Below, in pieces: positions 1-8,662 of a DNA stretch of 64,000 nucleotides. A program made the position numbers and the translations under genes. Position 1 is the first letter of the stretch; the number at the start of each line of letters is the position of its first letter. The notes beneath the pieces were generated by a model that saw only the letters and a program-made list of their open reading frames with translations, was not told the origin of the DNA and did no database searches. The stretch comes from Oceaniglobus indicus (lineage in GTDB: Bacteria; Pseudomonadota; Alphaproteobacteria; Rhodobacterales; Rhodobacteraceae): positions 62,001 through 126,000 of the forward strand of contig NZ_NMZM01000008.1 of NCBI RefSeq assembly GCF_002751875.1. The letters are read 5' to 3'.

Positions 1-132
1 GCCATCGCGGGGGGGCTGGTGATCGCCACGGTCCTGACGCTGATCGTCACGCCCTCGATGCTGATGCTGGGCGAGAAGAAGGCGCGTCGGGCGCAAGCCT
101 CGCCCGGCGTGGCCAAGCCCGAGACGGCCTGA
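1..132 (+). CDS. RND-type efflux transporter, C-terminal fragment
   Basis: The first 44 codons of the window are open in frame 1 and end in TGA, so this is the 3' end of a gene that starts outside. The visible 43 residues hold one hydrophobic helix (GGLVIATVLTLIVTPSMLML) followed by a short charged, Ala/Pro-rich tail. That pattern, with the TLIVTPSMLML segment just before the end, is how the last transmembrane helix of AcrB/MexB-like inner-membrane RND pumps looks. Such pumps are proton antiporters that extrude drugs or other compounds with a periplasmic adaptor and an outer-membrane channel. The substrate cannot be told from this fragment. The family call rests on one helix and is only moderately secure; that it is coding is clear. 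Confidence 0.6.
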   Translation, partial: AIAGGLVIATVLTLIVTPSMLMLGEKKARRAQASPGVAKPETA

Positions 133-262
133 ACCGGGGCAGGGCAAAGCATCGCCGCCATGGCCCCTTGTGCTATTTCCCGGGCCGTGGCGGTGGTGGT
201 GTCCTTCACTCTGGCCGCGAAATGGGCCATTCCTGCGGCGAACACGCTGTAAAGGACCCGCC

Positions 263-766
263 ATGTCGCTGACCATCACGCCCGCCCACGCCGACGATCT
301 GCAATCCATCCATGACATCCACAAGGCAAGCTGGGCGTCGGCCTATGCCTCGATGGTCCCGGACGAGGCGCTGGGTGCGCCGCTGGATGCCCATATGGCG
401 CGAACCTGGTCCGAATTGCCGGGCGGGATCCTGCTGGCCCGGCTGGACGACGTGCCGGTGGGCTTCATCCGGCTGAAGACCCGCGACGGCTGGCCCTATG
501 TCGACAACCTGCATGTCGATCCCAAGCTGCGCAGCGGCGGGATCGGTCGTGCCCTGATGGCCGCCGGCTGCGCCGAGTTGCAGGCACAGGATGCCGGGCG
601 GGTCTGGCTGACCGTGGTGGCCGCCAACCACGGCGCACGCCGGTTCTACAAGCGGATGGGCGGGATCGAGGCGGCGCAGATCCGCGAAATCCTGCTGGGG
701 GTCGAGGTCGCGACCTATCCCGTAATCTGGACCCGGCTGGACCATCTGGCAAAATGCAGCAAATAA
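263..766 (+). CDS. GNAT family N-acetyltransferase
   Basis: A 167-residue protein of typical single-domain GNAT length. Motif A, which binds the pyrophosphate of acetyl-CoA, is visible as R-S-G-G-I-G at residues 90-95 after the beta-strand YVDNLHVDP. The later segment with AANHGARRFYKRMGG matches motif B, where the conserved Asn/Tyr region lies. The enzyme would transfer an acetyl group to an amine in the cytoplasm; the substrate is unknown. The ATG at 263 is chosen because AAAGGA lies six bases upstream. The reading frame is open further upstream to 170, but that extension has no family similarity. It stands alone between the RND gene and tRNA-Asp, so context does not suggest a substrate. 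Confidence 0.8.
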   Translation: MSLTITPAHADDLQSIHDIHKASWASAYASMVPDEALGAPLDAHMARTWSELPGGILLARLDDVPVGFIRLKTRDGWPYVDNLHVDPKLRSGGIGRALMAAGCAELQAQDAGRVWLTVVAANHGARRFYKRMGGIEAAQIREILLGVEVATYPVIWTRLDHLAKCSK

Positions 767-790
767 TTCTGAAAACCGGGTTTCTTGCGC

Positions 791-819
791 TTGACGCCGC
801 CCGCCGCAAACCGTAATCA
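791..819 (+). promoter_or_regulatory. Promoter of tRNA-Asp
   Basis: TTGACG (791-796) and TAATCA (814-819) are separated by exactly 17 bases, close to the housekeeping sigma consensus. Transcription would start near 826, a few bases before the mature tRNA at 831, as expected for a stable RNA promoter. Confidence 0.55.
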
Positions 820-830
820 GCCCACATCGC

Positions 831-907
831 GCGGTTGTAGCTCAGTTGGTTAGAGTACCGGCCTGTCACGCCGGGGGTCGCGGGTTCGAGCCCCGTCAAC
901 CGCGCCA
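831..907 (+). tRNA. tRNA-Asp(GTC)
   Basis: A complete cloverleaf. The acceptor stem GCGGTTG (831-837) pairs with CAACCGC (897-903), the D-arm contains AGCTCAGTTGGTTAGAG, the anticodon loop CTGTCAC carries GTC, and the T-loop is GTTCGAG. The discriminator is G (904), as usual for Asp, and CCA is genomically encoded (905-907). It reads GAC/GAU codons. It has its own promoter and terminator. Confidence 0.97.
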
Positions 908-929
908 CTTTCCATCCGGAAATGCAATG

Positions 930-955
930 GAACGCTGTTAATTCAGCGTTCTTTT
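930..955 (+). terminator. Rho-independent terminator of tRNA-Asp
   Basis: GAACGCTG (930-937) and CAGCGTTC (944-951) form a perfect 8-bp stem with loop TTAATT, followed by TTTT and a further T-rich stretch. It lies 22 bases after the tRNA and points the same way. Confidence 0.85.
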
Positions 956-1047
956 GCGTTTTGGGGGTCCGATGCGGGCTGTCCTTGGTCGGGTCGGTCA
1001 GGGCGCGCGACAGCGGCCCGTCCGATCGGAGCCGATGAATGACGGCC

Positions 1048-1356
1048 CTAGCGCGCGGCCTTTTCGTCGATCCCCGATTGCCCTTCGCGCCGTGCCAGTT
1101 CGGCTTCGACGTCCGACAGGGTGACGCCGCGCGCCGCCAGCATGACCAGCAGGTGATACAGCACATCGGCCGCCTCGCCGGTCAGGCGTCCGGTGTCGCC
1201 TTTCACCGCTTCGATGATCGCCTCGATGGCTTCCTCGCCAAACTTCTCGGCGCACTTTACCGGGCCCTTGGCCAGCAGCCGGGCGGTCCAGGACGTGTCG
1301 GGGTCGGCGCCACGGCGCTTCTCGATGGTGGCGGCCAGCCGGTTCAGCGCGCTCAT
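1048..1356 (-). CDS. hisE: Phosphoribosyl-ATP pyrophosphatase HisE
   Basis: A 102-residue protein of normal length for free-standing HisE. It hydrolyses phosphoribosyl-ATP to phosphoribosyl-AMP and PPi, the second step of histidine synthesis. The family signature is visible: a [17 protein letters not shown] helix with the acidic metal-binding residues, then [13 protein letters not shown], the second helix of the MazG-like fold. It is the last gene of the minus-strand hisF-hisE pair. The hisF stop and the hisE start overlap as ATGA, indicating translational coupling. HisI, which carries out the next step, is not in the window. Confidence 0.95.
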   Translation of the reverse strand: MSALNRLAATIEKRRGADPDTSWTARLLAKGPVKCAEKFGEEAIEAIIEAVKGDTGRLTGEAADVLYHLLVMLAARGVTLSDVEAELARREGQSGIDEKAAR

Positions 1357-2114
1357 GCCAGCCTCACGGGGATGCCGGCGGCGGCCATGTGGGCCTTGGC
1401 CTCGCCAATCGTGAAATCGCCGAAATGGAAGATCGACGCGGCCAGAACCGCCGATGCGCCGCCTTCAAGGACACCGGCCACCAGGTGATCCAGCGTGCCG
1501 ACCCCGCCCGACGCGATGACCGGCACCGGCACGGCGTCGGAAATCGCCCGGGTCAGCGGAATGTTGAACCCGGCGCGGGTGCCGTCGCGGTCCATCGAGG
1601 TCAACAGGATCTCGCCCGCGCCCTTGGCGGCGACGGTGCGGGCAAACTCCACGGCGTCGATCCCGGTGGCGCGGCGCCCGCCGTGGGTGAAGATCTCCCA
1701 TTTGCCGGGGGCGACGGTCTTGGCGTCGATTGCCACCACGATGCATTGTGACCCGAACCGCTCGGCGGCGCGTGCCACGACGTCGGGGTCGGCCACGGCG
1801 GCCGAATTGAACGACACCTTGTCGGCCCCTGCCAGAAGCAGCTTGCGCACGTCCTCGGGGGTGCGCACGCCGCCGCCCACGGTCAGCGGCATGAAGCAGT
1901 GTTCGGCCGTGCGCGTCACCAGATCGAACATCGTGTCGCGGTTGTCTTCGGTGGCCATGATGTCGAGGAAGCACAATTCATCCGCGCCCGCCGCGTCATA
2001 GGCGATGGCGGCCTGCACCGGATCGCCGGCATCGACCAGATCGACGAAGTTGACACCTTTGACGACCCGGCCCTCGGCCACGTCGAGGCAGGGAATGATG
2101 CGGGTTTTCAGCAT
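1353..2114 (-). CDS. hisF: Imidazole glycerol phosphate synthase cyclase subunit HisF
   Basis: 253 residues, the standard HisF length. With HisH it forms the heterodimer that converts PRFAR and glutamine-derived ammonia to imidazole glycerol phosphate and AICAR. The (beta/alpha)8 barrel shows both catalytic aspartates: D11 in RIIPCLDV and D130 in VVAIDAK. The phosphate-binding loops GGGVRTPED and ASGGVGTLD are present. The ATG at 2114 is used because the protein then begins [12 protein letters not shown] like other HisF proteins; upstream in-frame sequence is unrelated. The gene is separated from hisA by the oppositely oriented DUF302 gene, so hisF-hisE needs its own promoter in 2115-2256. 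Confidence 0.96.
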   Translation of the reverse strand: MLKTRIIPCLDVAEGRVVKGVNFVDLVDAGDPVQAAIAYDAAGADELCFLDIMATEDNRDTMFDLVTRTAEHCFMPLTVGGGVRTPEDVRKLLLAGADKVSFNSAAVADPDVVARAAERFGSQCIVVAIDAKTVAPGKWEIFTHGGRRATGIDAVEFARTVAAKGAGEILLTSMDRDGTRAGFNIPLTRAISDAVPVPVIASGGVGTLDHLVAGVLEGGASAVLAASIFHFGDFTIGEAKAHMAAAGIPVRLA

Positions 2115-2256
2115 GGCAAGATCCTTTGTTGGCTGCGGTGGTAGCGGCAAACGACGCCGCACTCCAGACCGGAAATCGGGGGGGCTTCACGCGGTTGTGC
2201 GGGAACCCCTTCGCGTCTGCCCGCTTTGAGGCCCGACAATGACAGGGAGATTCCGA

Positions 2257-2712
2257 ATGAAACCACTGAACATCGCCATCCCCGCGGTTCTGGCCGTGGC
2301 CATGTCCGCGATGCCGGTTCTGGCCGAGTTTCACAGCAAGACCTCGCCGAAATCCGTCGCCGAGACCGTCGATGCCCTTGCGGCCGCCGTCGAAGAGGCC
2401 GGTGCATCGGTGATCGCGCGGGTCGATCATTCGGGCGCGGCCGCCGGTGTCGACATGGAACTGACCGAGAGCCAGCTTCTGATCTTCGGCAATCCGAAAG
2501 TCGGCACGCCGCCGATGCAGGCCGACCCGCGCGCGGGCCTGATGGTGCCGCTGCGGGTGCTGACCTATGCCGACGGTGACGGCACGACCCAGGTGTTCTG
2601 GGAGGATGCGACGGGCCTGTTCGAAGGTCTGGACGTGCCAGCCGACGCCGCATACCTGGCGCGGATCGACGGCGCGTTGAACACGCTGACCGAAAAGGCC
2701 GTGGCCGAATAG
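2257..2712 (+). CDS. Exported DUF302 domain protein
   Basis: 151 residues. Residues 1-23 are a clear Sec signal peptide ending VLA before Glu24. The mature part resembles the small DUF302 fold: the SPKSVAETVDALAAAVEEAG helix, SVIARVDHS, then ELTESQLLIFGNPKVGTPPM with the typical F-G-N-P motif, and LPLRVLTY-like strands. DUF302 proteins are periplasmic or cytosolic and their function is not established. The ATG at 2257 has AGGGAGA upstream. The gene lies inside the histidine region but on the opposite strand, and its stop is one base from the hisA stop, leaving no room for a terminator between the convergent genes. No functional link to histidine synthesis can be argued from sequence. Confidence 0.85.
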   Translation: MKPLNIAIPAVLAVAMSAMPVLAEFHSKTSPKSVAETVDALAAAVEEAGASVIARVDHSGAAAGVDMELTESQLLIFGNPKVGTPPMQADPRAGLMVPLRVLTYADGDGTTQVFWEDATGLFEGLDVPADAAYLARIDGALNTLTEKAVAE

Positions 2713-2713
2713 G

Positions 2714-3442
2714 TCAGTCCTGTTTCGGTTTCAGGGCGGTCAGGGCTGCGCCAAGATCGATGGCGCCGTCATAGAGGGCCCGCCCGGAAATGGCGCCGGA
2801 AATGACCCCGGTGTCACGCAGGGCGATCAGGTCGTCCATGGACGACACGCCGCCCGATGCGATCACGGGAATATCGACGGCACGGGCCAGATCGGCGGTC
2901 GCCGCGACGTTTGGCCCACCCATGGCGCCGTCGCGGTCGATGTCGGTATAGATGATCGCGGCGACGCCGGCATCTTCGAACCGGCGGGCCAGATCGATCA
3001 CCATCACGTCGGTTTCCGTGGCCCAGCCCTTGGTGGCGACCCGGCCCTTGCGCGCGTCGATCCCGACGGCGACGCGGCCCGGAAATGCGCGGGCCGCCGT
3101 GCGCACGAGGTCGGGATTTTCGACCGCGACGGTTCCCAGGATGACGCGCGCCAGCCCGAAGTTCAGCCAGCGTTCGATGGTGGCCAGATCGCGTATGCCA
3201 CCGCCCAACTGGGCGGGCACGTCGATGGCGTCGAGGATCGCTTCGACCGCGCCACCGTTCACGGGCGCACCGGCGAAGGCGCCGTTCAGATCGACCAGGT
3301 GAATCCATTCGCAACCCGCGTGCTGAAACGCCAGGGCCTGGGCGGCCGGATCGTCCCCGAACACCGTCGCCTTGTCCATGTCACCCTTCAGAAGGCGCAC
3401 GCATTGGCCGTCTTTCAGGTCGATAGCGGGGTAAACGATCAT
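2714..3442 (-). CDS. hisA: Phosphoribosylformimino-AICAR ribotide isomerase HisA
   Basis: 242 residues, normal HisA length. It catalyses the Amadori rearrangement of ProFAR to PRFAR, feeding HisF/HisH. The catalytic D8 is in [12 protein letters not shown], and the second acidic residue is D129 in [10 protein letters not shown]. The loops QLGGGIRD and [11 protein letters not shown] bind the two phosphates, and YTDIDRDG marks the second half of the barrel. The ATG at 3442 is preferred over one three codons upstream because the protein then starts exactly at the first strand. It is the third gene of hisB-hisH-hisA, but is separated from hisH by 181 bases holding an interspersed motif. Confidence 0.95.
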   Translation of the reverse strand: MIVYPAIDLKDGQCVRLLKGDMDKATVFGDDPAAQALAFQHAGCEWIHLVDLNGAFAGAPVNGGAVEAILDAIDVPAQLGGGIRDLATIERWLNFGLARVILGTVAVENPDLVRTAARAFPGRVAVGIDARKGRVATKGWATETDVMVIDLARRFEDAGVAAIIYTDIDRDGAMGGPNVAATADLARAVDIPVIASGGVSSMDDLIALRDTGVISGAISGRALYDGAIDLGAALTALKPKQD

Positions 3443-3566
3443 GTCATGCACCTTTGTTTGATGTCGCGCGCCTTGTGCACCGGCGGGCGGGTGATCTCAA
3501 GTGTGGCGGGTGGACCAGGGGGCGACGGGCGGCGCGCAAGAGGTCACGACAGGAGGTGCCGCATGC

Positions 3567-3607
3567 GGCGGAGCCTCCGGCGGGAGTATTTCGGTCGGCA
3601 AGAAATC
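3567..3607 (+). repeat. Interspersed intergenic motif, copy 1
   Basis: Core GCCTCCGGCGGGAGTATTT at 3573-3591, followed by a GGCAAGAAA tail (3597-3605). The same core and tail recur at 5886-5917, 48918-48950 and, degraded, at 18320-18339 and 54655-54678. The inner part CCTCCGGCGGGAG is partly self-complementary. It lies in the 181-base gap between hisH and hisA. Confidence 0.75.
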
Positions 3608-3623
3608 AGGGTGATCAAGGCTG

Positions 3624-4265
3624 TCAGGGACGCCAGTCAAGGAAGTTCGCGATCAGGCGCAGACCTGCGGCCTGGCTTTTTTCCGGGTGGAACTGGGTGC
3701 CGATCATGTTGTCCCGCCCGACCACGGCCGTCACGTCACCGCCATACTCGGCATGGGCAATCCGCTGGTCCGGCGTTCGCAGCGCCATGTGATAGGAATG
3801 GACGAAGTAGACGTGATCGCCCGTGCTCAGCCCATCGAGCACCGGATGCGGCCGGTCGATCACCAGGTCGTTCCATCCCATATGGGGCACCTTGAGCGCG
3901 GCTGTTTCCGGTTCGATCGCCACCACGTCGGCGTCGATCCAGCCAAGGCCGGGCGTTTCGCGATACTCGAGACCGCGGGTGGCCATCAGCTGCATCCCGA
4001 CGCAGATGCCGAGGAAGGGGCGGGCCTTGACTTCGACCGCTTCGATCAGCGCCGCGTTTAGCGCGGCGTGGTCGCGGAACAGGGCGTTCCGGCAAGCGGG
4101 GAAGGCCCCGTCACCCGGCAGCACGATGCGATCGGCACGCGCGACATCCTCGGGGCGGGCAGACACAATGACCTCGCCATGGCCGCCGGCCGCCGCCATC
4201 CGCTGGAACGCCTTTTTGGCCGAGTGCAGGTTGCCGCTGTCATAGTCGATCAGCACCGTCAGCAT
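3624..4265 (-). CDS. hisH: Imidazole glycerol phosphate synthase glutamine amidotransferase HisH
   Basis: 213 residues, the expected length. A class I glutamine amidotransferase that hydrolyses glutamine and channels ammonia into the HisF barrel. The nucleophile C88 is in FLGICVGMQL, and the other two members of the triad, H193 and E195, are in TQFHPEKSQ. The LPGDGAF segment forms part of the oxyanion region. It starts two bases after the hisB stop, so the two genes are cotranscribed. The partner HisF is encoded about 1.5 kb further down on the same strand. Confidence 0.95.
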   Translation of the reverse strand: MLTVLIDYDSGNLHSAKKAFQRMAAAGGHGEVIVSARPEDVARADRIVLPGDGAFPACRNALFRDHAALNAALIEAVEVKARPFLGICVGMQLMATRGLEYRETPGLGWIDADVVAIEPETAALKVPHMGWNDLVIDRPHPVLDGLSTGDHVYFVHSYHMALRTPDQRIAHAEYGGDVTAVVGRDNMIGTQFHPEKSQAAGLRLIANFLDWRP

Positions 4266-4267
4266 GC

Positions 4268-4855
4268 TCAGAGCGCCTCTTTGGTGGAGGGCAGCGCCCC
4301 CGCCGTGCGCGGGTCGGGCTCAACCGCCTGGCGCAAGGCCCGGGCGCAGGCCTTGAAGGCCGCTTCGGCGATGTGATGCGCGTTGACGCCGTGCACTCGG
4401 TCCACATGCAGCGTGATGCCGCCATGGGTGGCCAGCGCCTGGAAGAACTCGCGCACCAGTTCGGTATCGAAGGTGCCGATCTTCGCAGTAGGGAATTCGA
4501 CGTTCCAGACCAGAAACGGACGCCCCGACAGGTCCAGCGCACAGGCCACCTGCGCGTCGTCCATCGCGAGGTTGAAACAGCCGTAGCGGCGGATACCGCG
4601 CTTGTCGCCCAGCGCGCGGGCGATGGCCTGGCCCAGCGCGATGCCGCAATCCTCGACCGTGTGGTGATCGTCGATGTGCAGATCGCCGGTGGCCTTCAGG
4701 GTGATGTCGATCAACGCGTGACGCGCCAACTGATGCACCATGTGATCGAAGAAGCCGACCCCCGTCGCGGTGTCGCAGGCGCCGGTGCCGTCCAGATCGA
4801 CCGTGGCCGAGATATCCGTTTCCGCGGTCTTGCGGGTGATCGTTGCTGTTCGCAT
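4268..4855 (-). CDS. hisB: Imidazoleglycerol-phosphate dehydratase HisB
   Basis: 195 residues, the length of the monofunctional dehydratase without the phosphatase domain found in enteric bacteria. It removes water from imidazole glycerol phosphate to give imidazole acetol phosphate. Manganese-binding motifs are visible: DDHHTVED in the first half and [11 protein letters not shown] in the second. The conserved [12 protein letters not shown] is also there. The ATG at 4855 gives [14 protein letters not shown], a normal N-terminus; the open frame extends upstream without similarity. It is the first gene of hisB-hisH-hisA, preceded by a plausible promoter at 4888-4916. Confidence 0.95.
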   Translation of the reverse strand: MRTATITRKTAETDISATVDLDGTGACDTATGVGFFDHMVHQLARHALIDITLKATGDLHIDDHHTVEDCGIALGQAIARALGDKRGIRRYGCFNLAMDDAQVACALDLSGRPFLVWNVEFPTAKIGTFDTELVREFFQALATHGGITLHVDRVHGVNAHHIAEAAFKACARALRQAVEPDPRTAGALPSTKEAL

Positions 4856-4887
4856 GGGCGCGCTCTCCGAAAGCGTTGGGATGCCCG

Positions 4888-4916
4888 TCCATAGCGGCAT
4901 CGACGGGCGGTGAAAA
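4888..4916 (-). promoter_or_regulatory. Possible promoter of hisB-hisH-hisA
   Basis: Read on the minus strand, TTTTCA (4916-4911) and TATGGA (4893-4888) are 17 bases apart, about 33 bases upstream of the hisB ATG. The match to consensus is moderate. The remainder of the 289-base gap up to phaB shows nothing else that I can support; phaB presumably has its own promoter there. Confidence 0.35.
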
Positions 4917-5144
4917 GGGACGCGACACCGATCCACTCTTGTCACCTAGCCCGCAGTCATGTTCCATGGGAGGCGAAGAACGGCAAAATGACGATCCGGG
5001 GGAAATCGGACGTAGAAGAACGAAAACGGCCCCTTGGCGGCAAAAGCATAGCGGCCTTGCCGAAAGTGCAGAGGACAGGTGGCGGGACTTCCCCTAAGGA
5101 AAGACCCGACGTCAGGGACAAGAATGGAAACGGGAGGAGACACC

Positions 5145-5870
5145 ATGGGACGCATAGCACTTGTGACCGGCGGCAGCCGTGGGATCGGGGCGGCCATTTC
5201 GGTGGCGCTGAAAGACGCGGGATATACCGTCGCGGCGAATTATGCCGGCAACGACGAGGCCGCGAACGCCTTTACCGAGAAGACCGGCATCGCGACGTAC
5301 AAGTGGTCCGTGGCGGATTACGAGGCCTGCAAGGCCGGCATCGCGAAGGTCGAGGCCGATCTCGGCCCGATCGAGGTGCTGGTGAACAACGCCGGCATCA
5401 CCCGCGACGCCATGTTCCACCGCATGACCCCCGAACAATGGCGCGAAGTGATCGACACCAACCTCTCGGGTGTCTTCAACATGACGCACCCGGTCTGGCC
5501 CGGCATGCGCGAGCGCAAGTTCGGCCGCGTCATCAACATCTCGTCGATCAACGGGCAGAAGGGTCAGGCGGGACAGGCCAATTATTCCGCCGCCAAGGCC
5601 GGAGATCTGGGGATCACAAAGGCGCTGGCGATGGAAGGCGCGCGTGTCGGCATCACCGTCAACGCGGTCTGCCCGGGCTATATCGGCACCGAAATGGTGC
5701 GCGCCATCGACGAGAAGGTGCTGAATGAAAAGATCATTCCCCAGATTCCCGTCGGCCGCCTGGGCGAACCCGAGGAAATCGCGCGCTGCGTGACGTTCCT
5801 TGCTTCCGATGATGCAGGCTTCATCAGCGGTTCGACCATCTCGGCCAACGGCGCGCAATTCGTCGTCTGA
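5145..5870 (+). CDS. phaB: Acetoacetyl-CoA reductase PhaB
   Basis: 241 residues, a short-chain dehydrogenase of the PhaB/PhbB type. It reduces acetoacetyl-CoA to (R)-3-hydroxybutyryl-CoA with NADPH, the second step of polyhydroxybutyrate synthesis. Visible motifs are the nucleotide-binding VTGGSRGIG (residues 7-15), NNAG (81-84), catalytic S134 in NISSINGQKGQAGQANYSAAK, then Y147 and K151, and the GITVNAVCPGYIGTEM region. The SINGQKGQAGQ stretch is typical of PhaB and not of FabG. The ATG at 5145 has GGGAGGAG six bases upstream. Neither phaA nor phaC is adjacent; the PDH operon follows 113 bases downstream. A generic FabG-like 3-oxoacyl reductase is the alternative but less likely. Confidence 0.88.
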   Translation: MGRIALVTGGSRGIGAAISVALKDAGYTVAANYAGNDEAANAFTEKTGIATYKWSVADYEACKAGIAKVEADLGPIEVLVNNAGITRDAMFHRMTPEQWREVIDTNLSGVFNMTHPVWPGMRERKFGRVINISSINGQKGQAGQANYSAAKAGDLGITKALAMEGARVGITVNAVCPGYIGTEMVRAIDEKVLNEKIIPQIPVGRLGEPEEIARCVTFLASDDAGFISGSTISANGAQFVV

Positions 5871-5885
5871 CGCTGCGGGCGCGGC

Positions 5886-5917
5886 TTTTTCTTGCCTGAA
5901 ATACTCCCGCCGGAGGC
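5886..5917 (-). repeat. Interspersed intergenic motif, copy 2
   Basis: The reverse complement of 5886-5917 contains GCCTCCGGCGGGAGTATTT followed by CAGGCAAGAAAAA, the same core and tail as copy 1. It sits between phaB and aceE. On the plus strand it starts with a T-run, but no convincing terminator stem precedes that run. Confidence 0.75.
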
Positions 5918-5983
5918 ATCCGGACTTGCCACCGGCGGCGCCCTGACAGGGGCGCACCACACCAAAACCAGGATGAACCCGAC

Positions 5984-8638
5984 ATGAAAGACGGCACACC
6001 GGACATCGATCCGATCGAATCGCAGGAATGGCAGGAAGCCATCGAGGACGTGATTGCCCGCGATGGCGCCAACCGCGCGCATTTTCTTCTGGACAAGGCG
6101 GTTCAACAGGCCCGTGCGGCCGGGGCTACGCTGCCGTTTTCTGCCACGACACCTTACCAGAACACGATTCCGTCCGATGATCTGCTGGACATTCCGGGCG
6201 ACACCGACATGGAGCACCGGATCCGCTGCATCAACCGGTGGAACGCCATGGCGATGGTGGTGCGGCGCAACCAGGAATCGTCGGAATACGGCGGTCACAT
6301 CGCGTCCTTCGCCTCGTCGGCCAGCATGTATGACGTCGGGCTGAACCATTTCTGGCGGGCGCGGACCGAGGAGCACGGCGGCGACCTGGTCTATTTCCAG
6401 GGGCACGTCATTCCCGGCATCTATGCGCGCAGCTTCATGGAAGGCCGGCTGAGCGAACAGCAGCTTGTCAATTTCCGTTCCGAGGTTGGCGGCGAGGGCC
6501 TGCCGTCCTATCCGCACCCCTGGCTGATGCCCGAGTACTGGCAGTTCCCGACCGTTTCGATGGGCCTCGGCCCGCTGATGGCGATCTATCAGGCGCGGTT
6601 CATGAAGTACCTGCACAACCGCGGGCTGATCGACGCGGCAGACCGCAAGGTGTGGTGCTTCCTTGGCGACGGCGAGATGGACGAGCCCGAAAGCCTGGGC
6701 GCGATTGCCCTGGCGGCGCGCGAAAAGCTCGACAACCTGATCTTCGTGATCAACTGCAACCTCCAGCGGCTCGACGGGCCGGTGCGCGGAAACTCCAAGA
6801 TCGTGCAGGAGCTTGAGGGCCATTTCCGCGGTGCCGGTTGGGAAGTGCTGAAGGTGCTTTGGGGGCGCGGCTGGGACGAACTGCTCGAGATGGACGTCTC
6901 GGGGCGGCTGCGCCAGTTGATGGACGAAACCGTCGATGGCGACTATCAGACCTTCCGGTCGAAGGACGGCGCCTATATCCGCAAGCATTTTTTCGGCAAA
7001 TATCCCGAGACGGCGGCCCTGGTCGAGGATTGGACCGACGAGCAGATCTGGGGTCTGCGGCGGGGCGGACACGACACGCAGAAGGTCTATACCGCGTTCA
7101 AGCGCGCCACAGAGGTTGTCGATCAGCCGACCTGCCTGTTGGTCAAGACCGTCAAGGGCTATGGCATGGGCACGGCGGGCGAGGGCGCCAACACCACCCA
7201 CCAGCAGAAGAAGCTGAACGAGGAACAGCTGCGCGCCATGCGCGACCGGTTCAACATCCCGGTCAAGGACGAGGATATCCCGAAGGCGCCGTTCGTGACG
7301 CTGAACAACGCGCAGAAGGCGTATCTGGCCGACCGGCGCGATGCGCTGGGCGGGCCGTTCCCCAAGCGGTTCACCGATGAACCGGCATTGGACATTCCGC
7401 CGCTCTCGGATTTCAAGCAGCAGCTGGAAAGCACGGGCGATCGCGAGATTTCAACCACGATGGCCTTCGTGCGGATCCTCACGACGCTGTTGCGCAACAA
7501 GAAGATCGGCAAACGCGTGGTGCCCATCGTTCCCGACGAATCGCGCACCTTCGGGATGGAGGGATTGTTCCGGTCGGTCGGCATCTACAACCCGGCGGGC
7601 CAGAACTATACCCCCGAAGACGCCGACCAGATGATGTATTACAAGGAACAGACCGACGGTCAGGTTCTTCAGGAAGGCATCAACGAAGCCGGCGCCATGG
7701 CCGACTGGATCGCGGCCTCCACCGCGTATTCCAACCACGCCATCCCGATGATCCCGTTCTACATCTATTACTCGATGTTCGGCTTCCAGCGGGTCGGCGA
7801 CCTGGCATGGGCGGCCGGCGACAGCCGCGCACGGGGCTTCATGCTGGGCGGCACCGCCGGGCGGACGACCCTGAACGGCGAAGGTCTGCAGCACGAGGAC
7901 GGGCACAGCCACATCCTGTCGTCGGTGATCCCCAACTGCATTTCCTATGATCCGACATTCAGCTATGAAGTCGCGGTCATCGTGCAGCACGGGATGCAGC
8001 GCATGTTCGTCGACCGTGACGATGTCTATTTCTACATCACGTTGATGAACGAGAACTACAAGCATCCCGAAATGCCGAAGGGCAGCGAAGAGGCGATCAT
8101 CAAGGGGCTCTATGCGCTTGAGCGGGTCAAGAAACCCGGCAAGAAGCATGTGAACATAATGGGTTCCGGGACGATCCTCGTGCAGGGGATGAAGGCCGCG
8201 GAAATGCTGAAAGAGGATTTCGGCGTCACCTCCGACATCTGGTCTGCCACCAGCTTTACCGAACTGGCCCGCGACGGTCAGGACTGTGCGCGCTGGAACC
8301 GGTTGAACCCGCTGTCCGAGCCGAAGGTGCCCTATATCACCGAGACGCTGAAGGACGCGACCGGGCCGATCGTGGTTGCGACCGACTATATCAAGAACTT
8401 CGCCGAACAGGTCCGCGGCTTTGTCGAACAGCCGCTCAGCATCCTCGGAACCGACGGTTACGGCCGGTCCGACAGCCGGGTGAACCTGCGCCGCTTCTTC
8501 GAGGTCGACGCGAACCACATCGCCGCCGCCGCGATGGTCGAGTTGTTCAAGCTGGGCCACGTCGACAAGAGCGAGCTGGAGAAGGCGTTGAAGAAATACG
8601 AAATCGACGGCGACAAGCCGAACCCCCGCTTGGTATAA
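5984..8638 (+). CDS. aceE: Pyruvate dehydrogenase E1 component, homodimeric type
   Basis: 884 residues, matching the homodimeric AceE class (E. coli 887) and not the split alpha/beta E1. It decarboxylates pyruvate with thiamine diphosphate and passes the acetyl group to the lipoyl domain of E2. The ThDP/Mg motif is visible as GDGEMDEPES starting at 228 and closing with NCN at 257-259. The N-terminal segment EYGGHIASFASSASMYDVGLNHF and the later DESRTFGMEGLFRSVGIY and EGLQHEDGHSH segments are characteristic of AceE. ATG 5984 follows AGGATG. It is the first gene of aceE-aceF-lpdA, 24 bases before aceF. Confidence 0.96.
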   Translation: MKDGTPDIDPIESQEWQEAIEDVIARDGANRAHFLLDKAVQQARAAGATLPFSATTPYQNTIPSDDLLDIPGDTDMEHRIRCINRWNAMAMVVRRNQESSEYGGHIASFASSASMYDVGLNHFWRARTEEHGGDLVYFQGHVIPGIYARSFMEGRLSEQQLVNFRSEVGGEGLPSYPHPWLMPEYWQFPTVSMGLGPLMAIYQARFMKYLHNRGLIDAADRKVWCFLGDGEMDEPESLGAIALAAREKLDNLIFVINCNLQRLDGPVRGNSKIVQELEGHFRGAGWEVLKVLWGRGWDELLEMDVSGRLRQLMDETVDGDYQTFRSKDGAYIRKHFFGKYPETAALVEDWTDEQIWGLRRGGHDTQKVYTAFKRATEVVDQPTCLLVKTVKGYGMGTAGEGANTTHQQKKLNEEQLRAMRDRFNIPVKDEDIPKAPFVTLNNAQKAYLADRRDALGGPFPKRFTDEPALDIPPLSDFKQQLESTGDREISTTMAFVRILTTLLRNKKIGKRVVPIVPDESRTFGMEGLFRSVGIYNPAGQNYTPEDADQMMYYKEQTDGQVLQEGINEAGAMADWIAASTAYSNHAIPMIPFYIYYSMFGFQRVGDLAWAAGDSRARGFMLGGTAGRTTLNGEGLQHEDGHSHILSSVIPNCISYDPTFSYEVAVIVQHGMQRMFVDRDDVYFYITLMNENYKHPEMPKGSEEAIIKGLYALERVKKPGKKHVNIMGSGTILVQGMKAAEMLKEDFGVTSDIWSATSFTELARDGQDCARWNRLNPLSEPKVPYITETLKDATGPIVVATDYIKNFAEQVRGFVEQPLSILGTDGYGRSDSRVNLRRFFEVDANHIAAAAMVELFKLGHVDKSELEKALKKYEIDGDKPNPRLV

Positions 8639-8662
8639 GCCGAAGATCAGGAGAGACAGAAC

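Noticed and set aside
4856-5144. PhaR-type operator or leader peptide upstream of phaB
   Set aside because: I looked for CTGC-N3-GCAG-like palindromes and short reading frames with a ribosome site and found none that is convincing.
5678-7201. A 507-codon open frame opposite phaB and aceE
   Set aside because: Crosses two real genes and their gap on the other strand, with no domain; chance frame.
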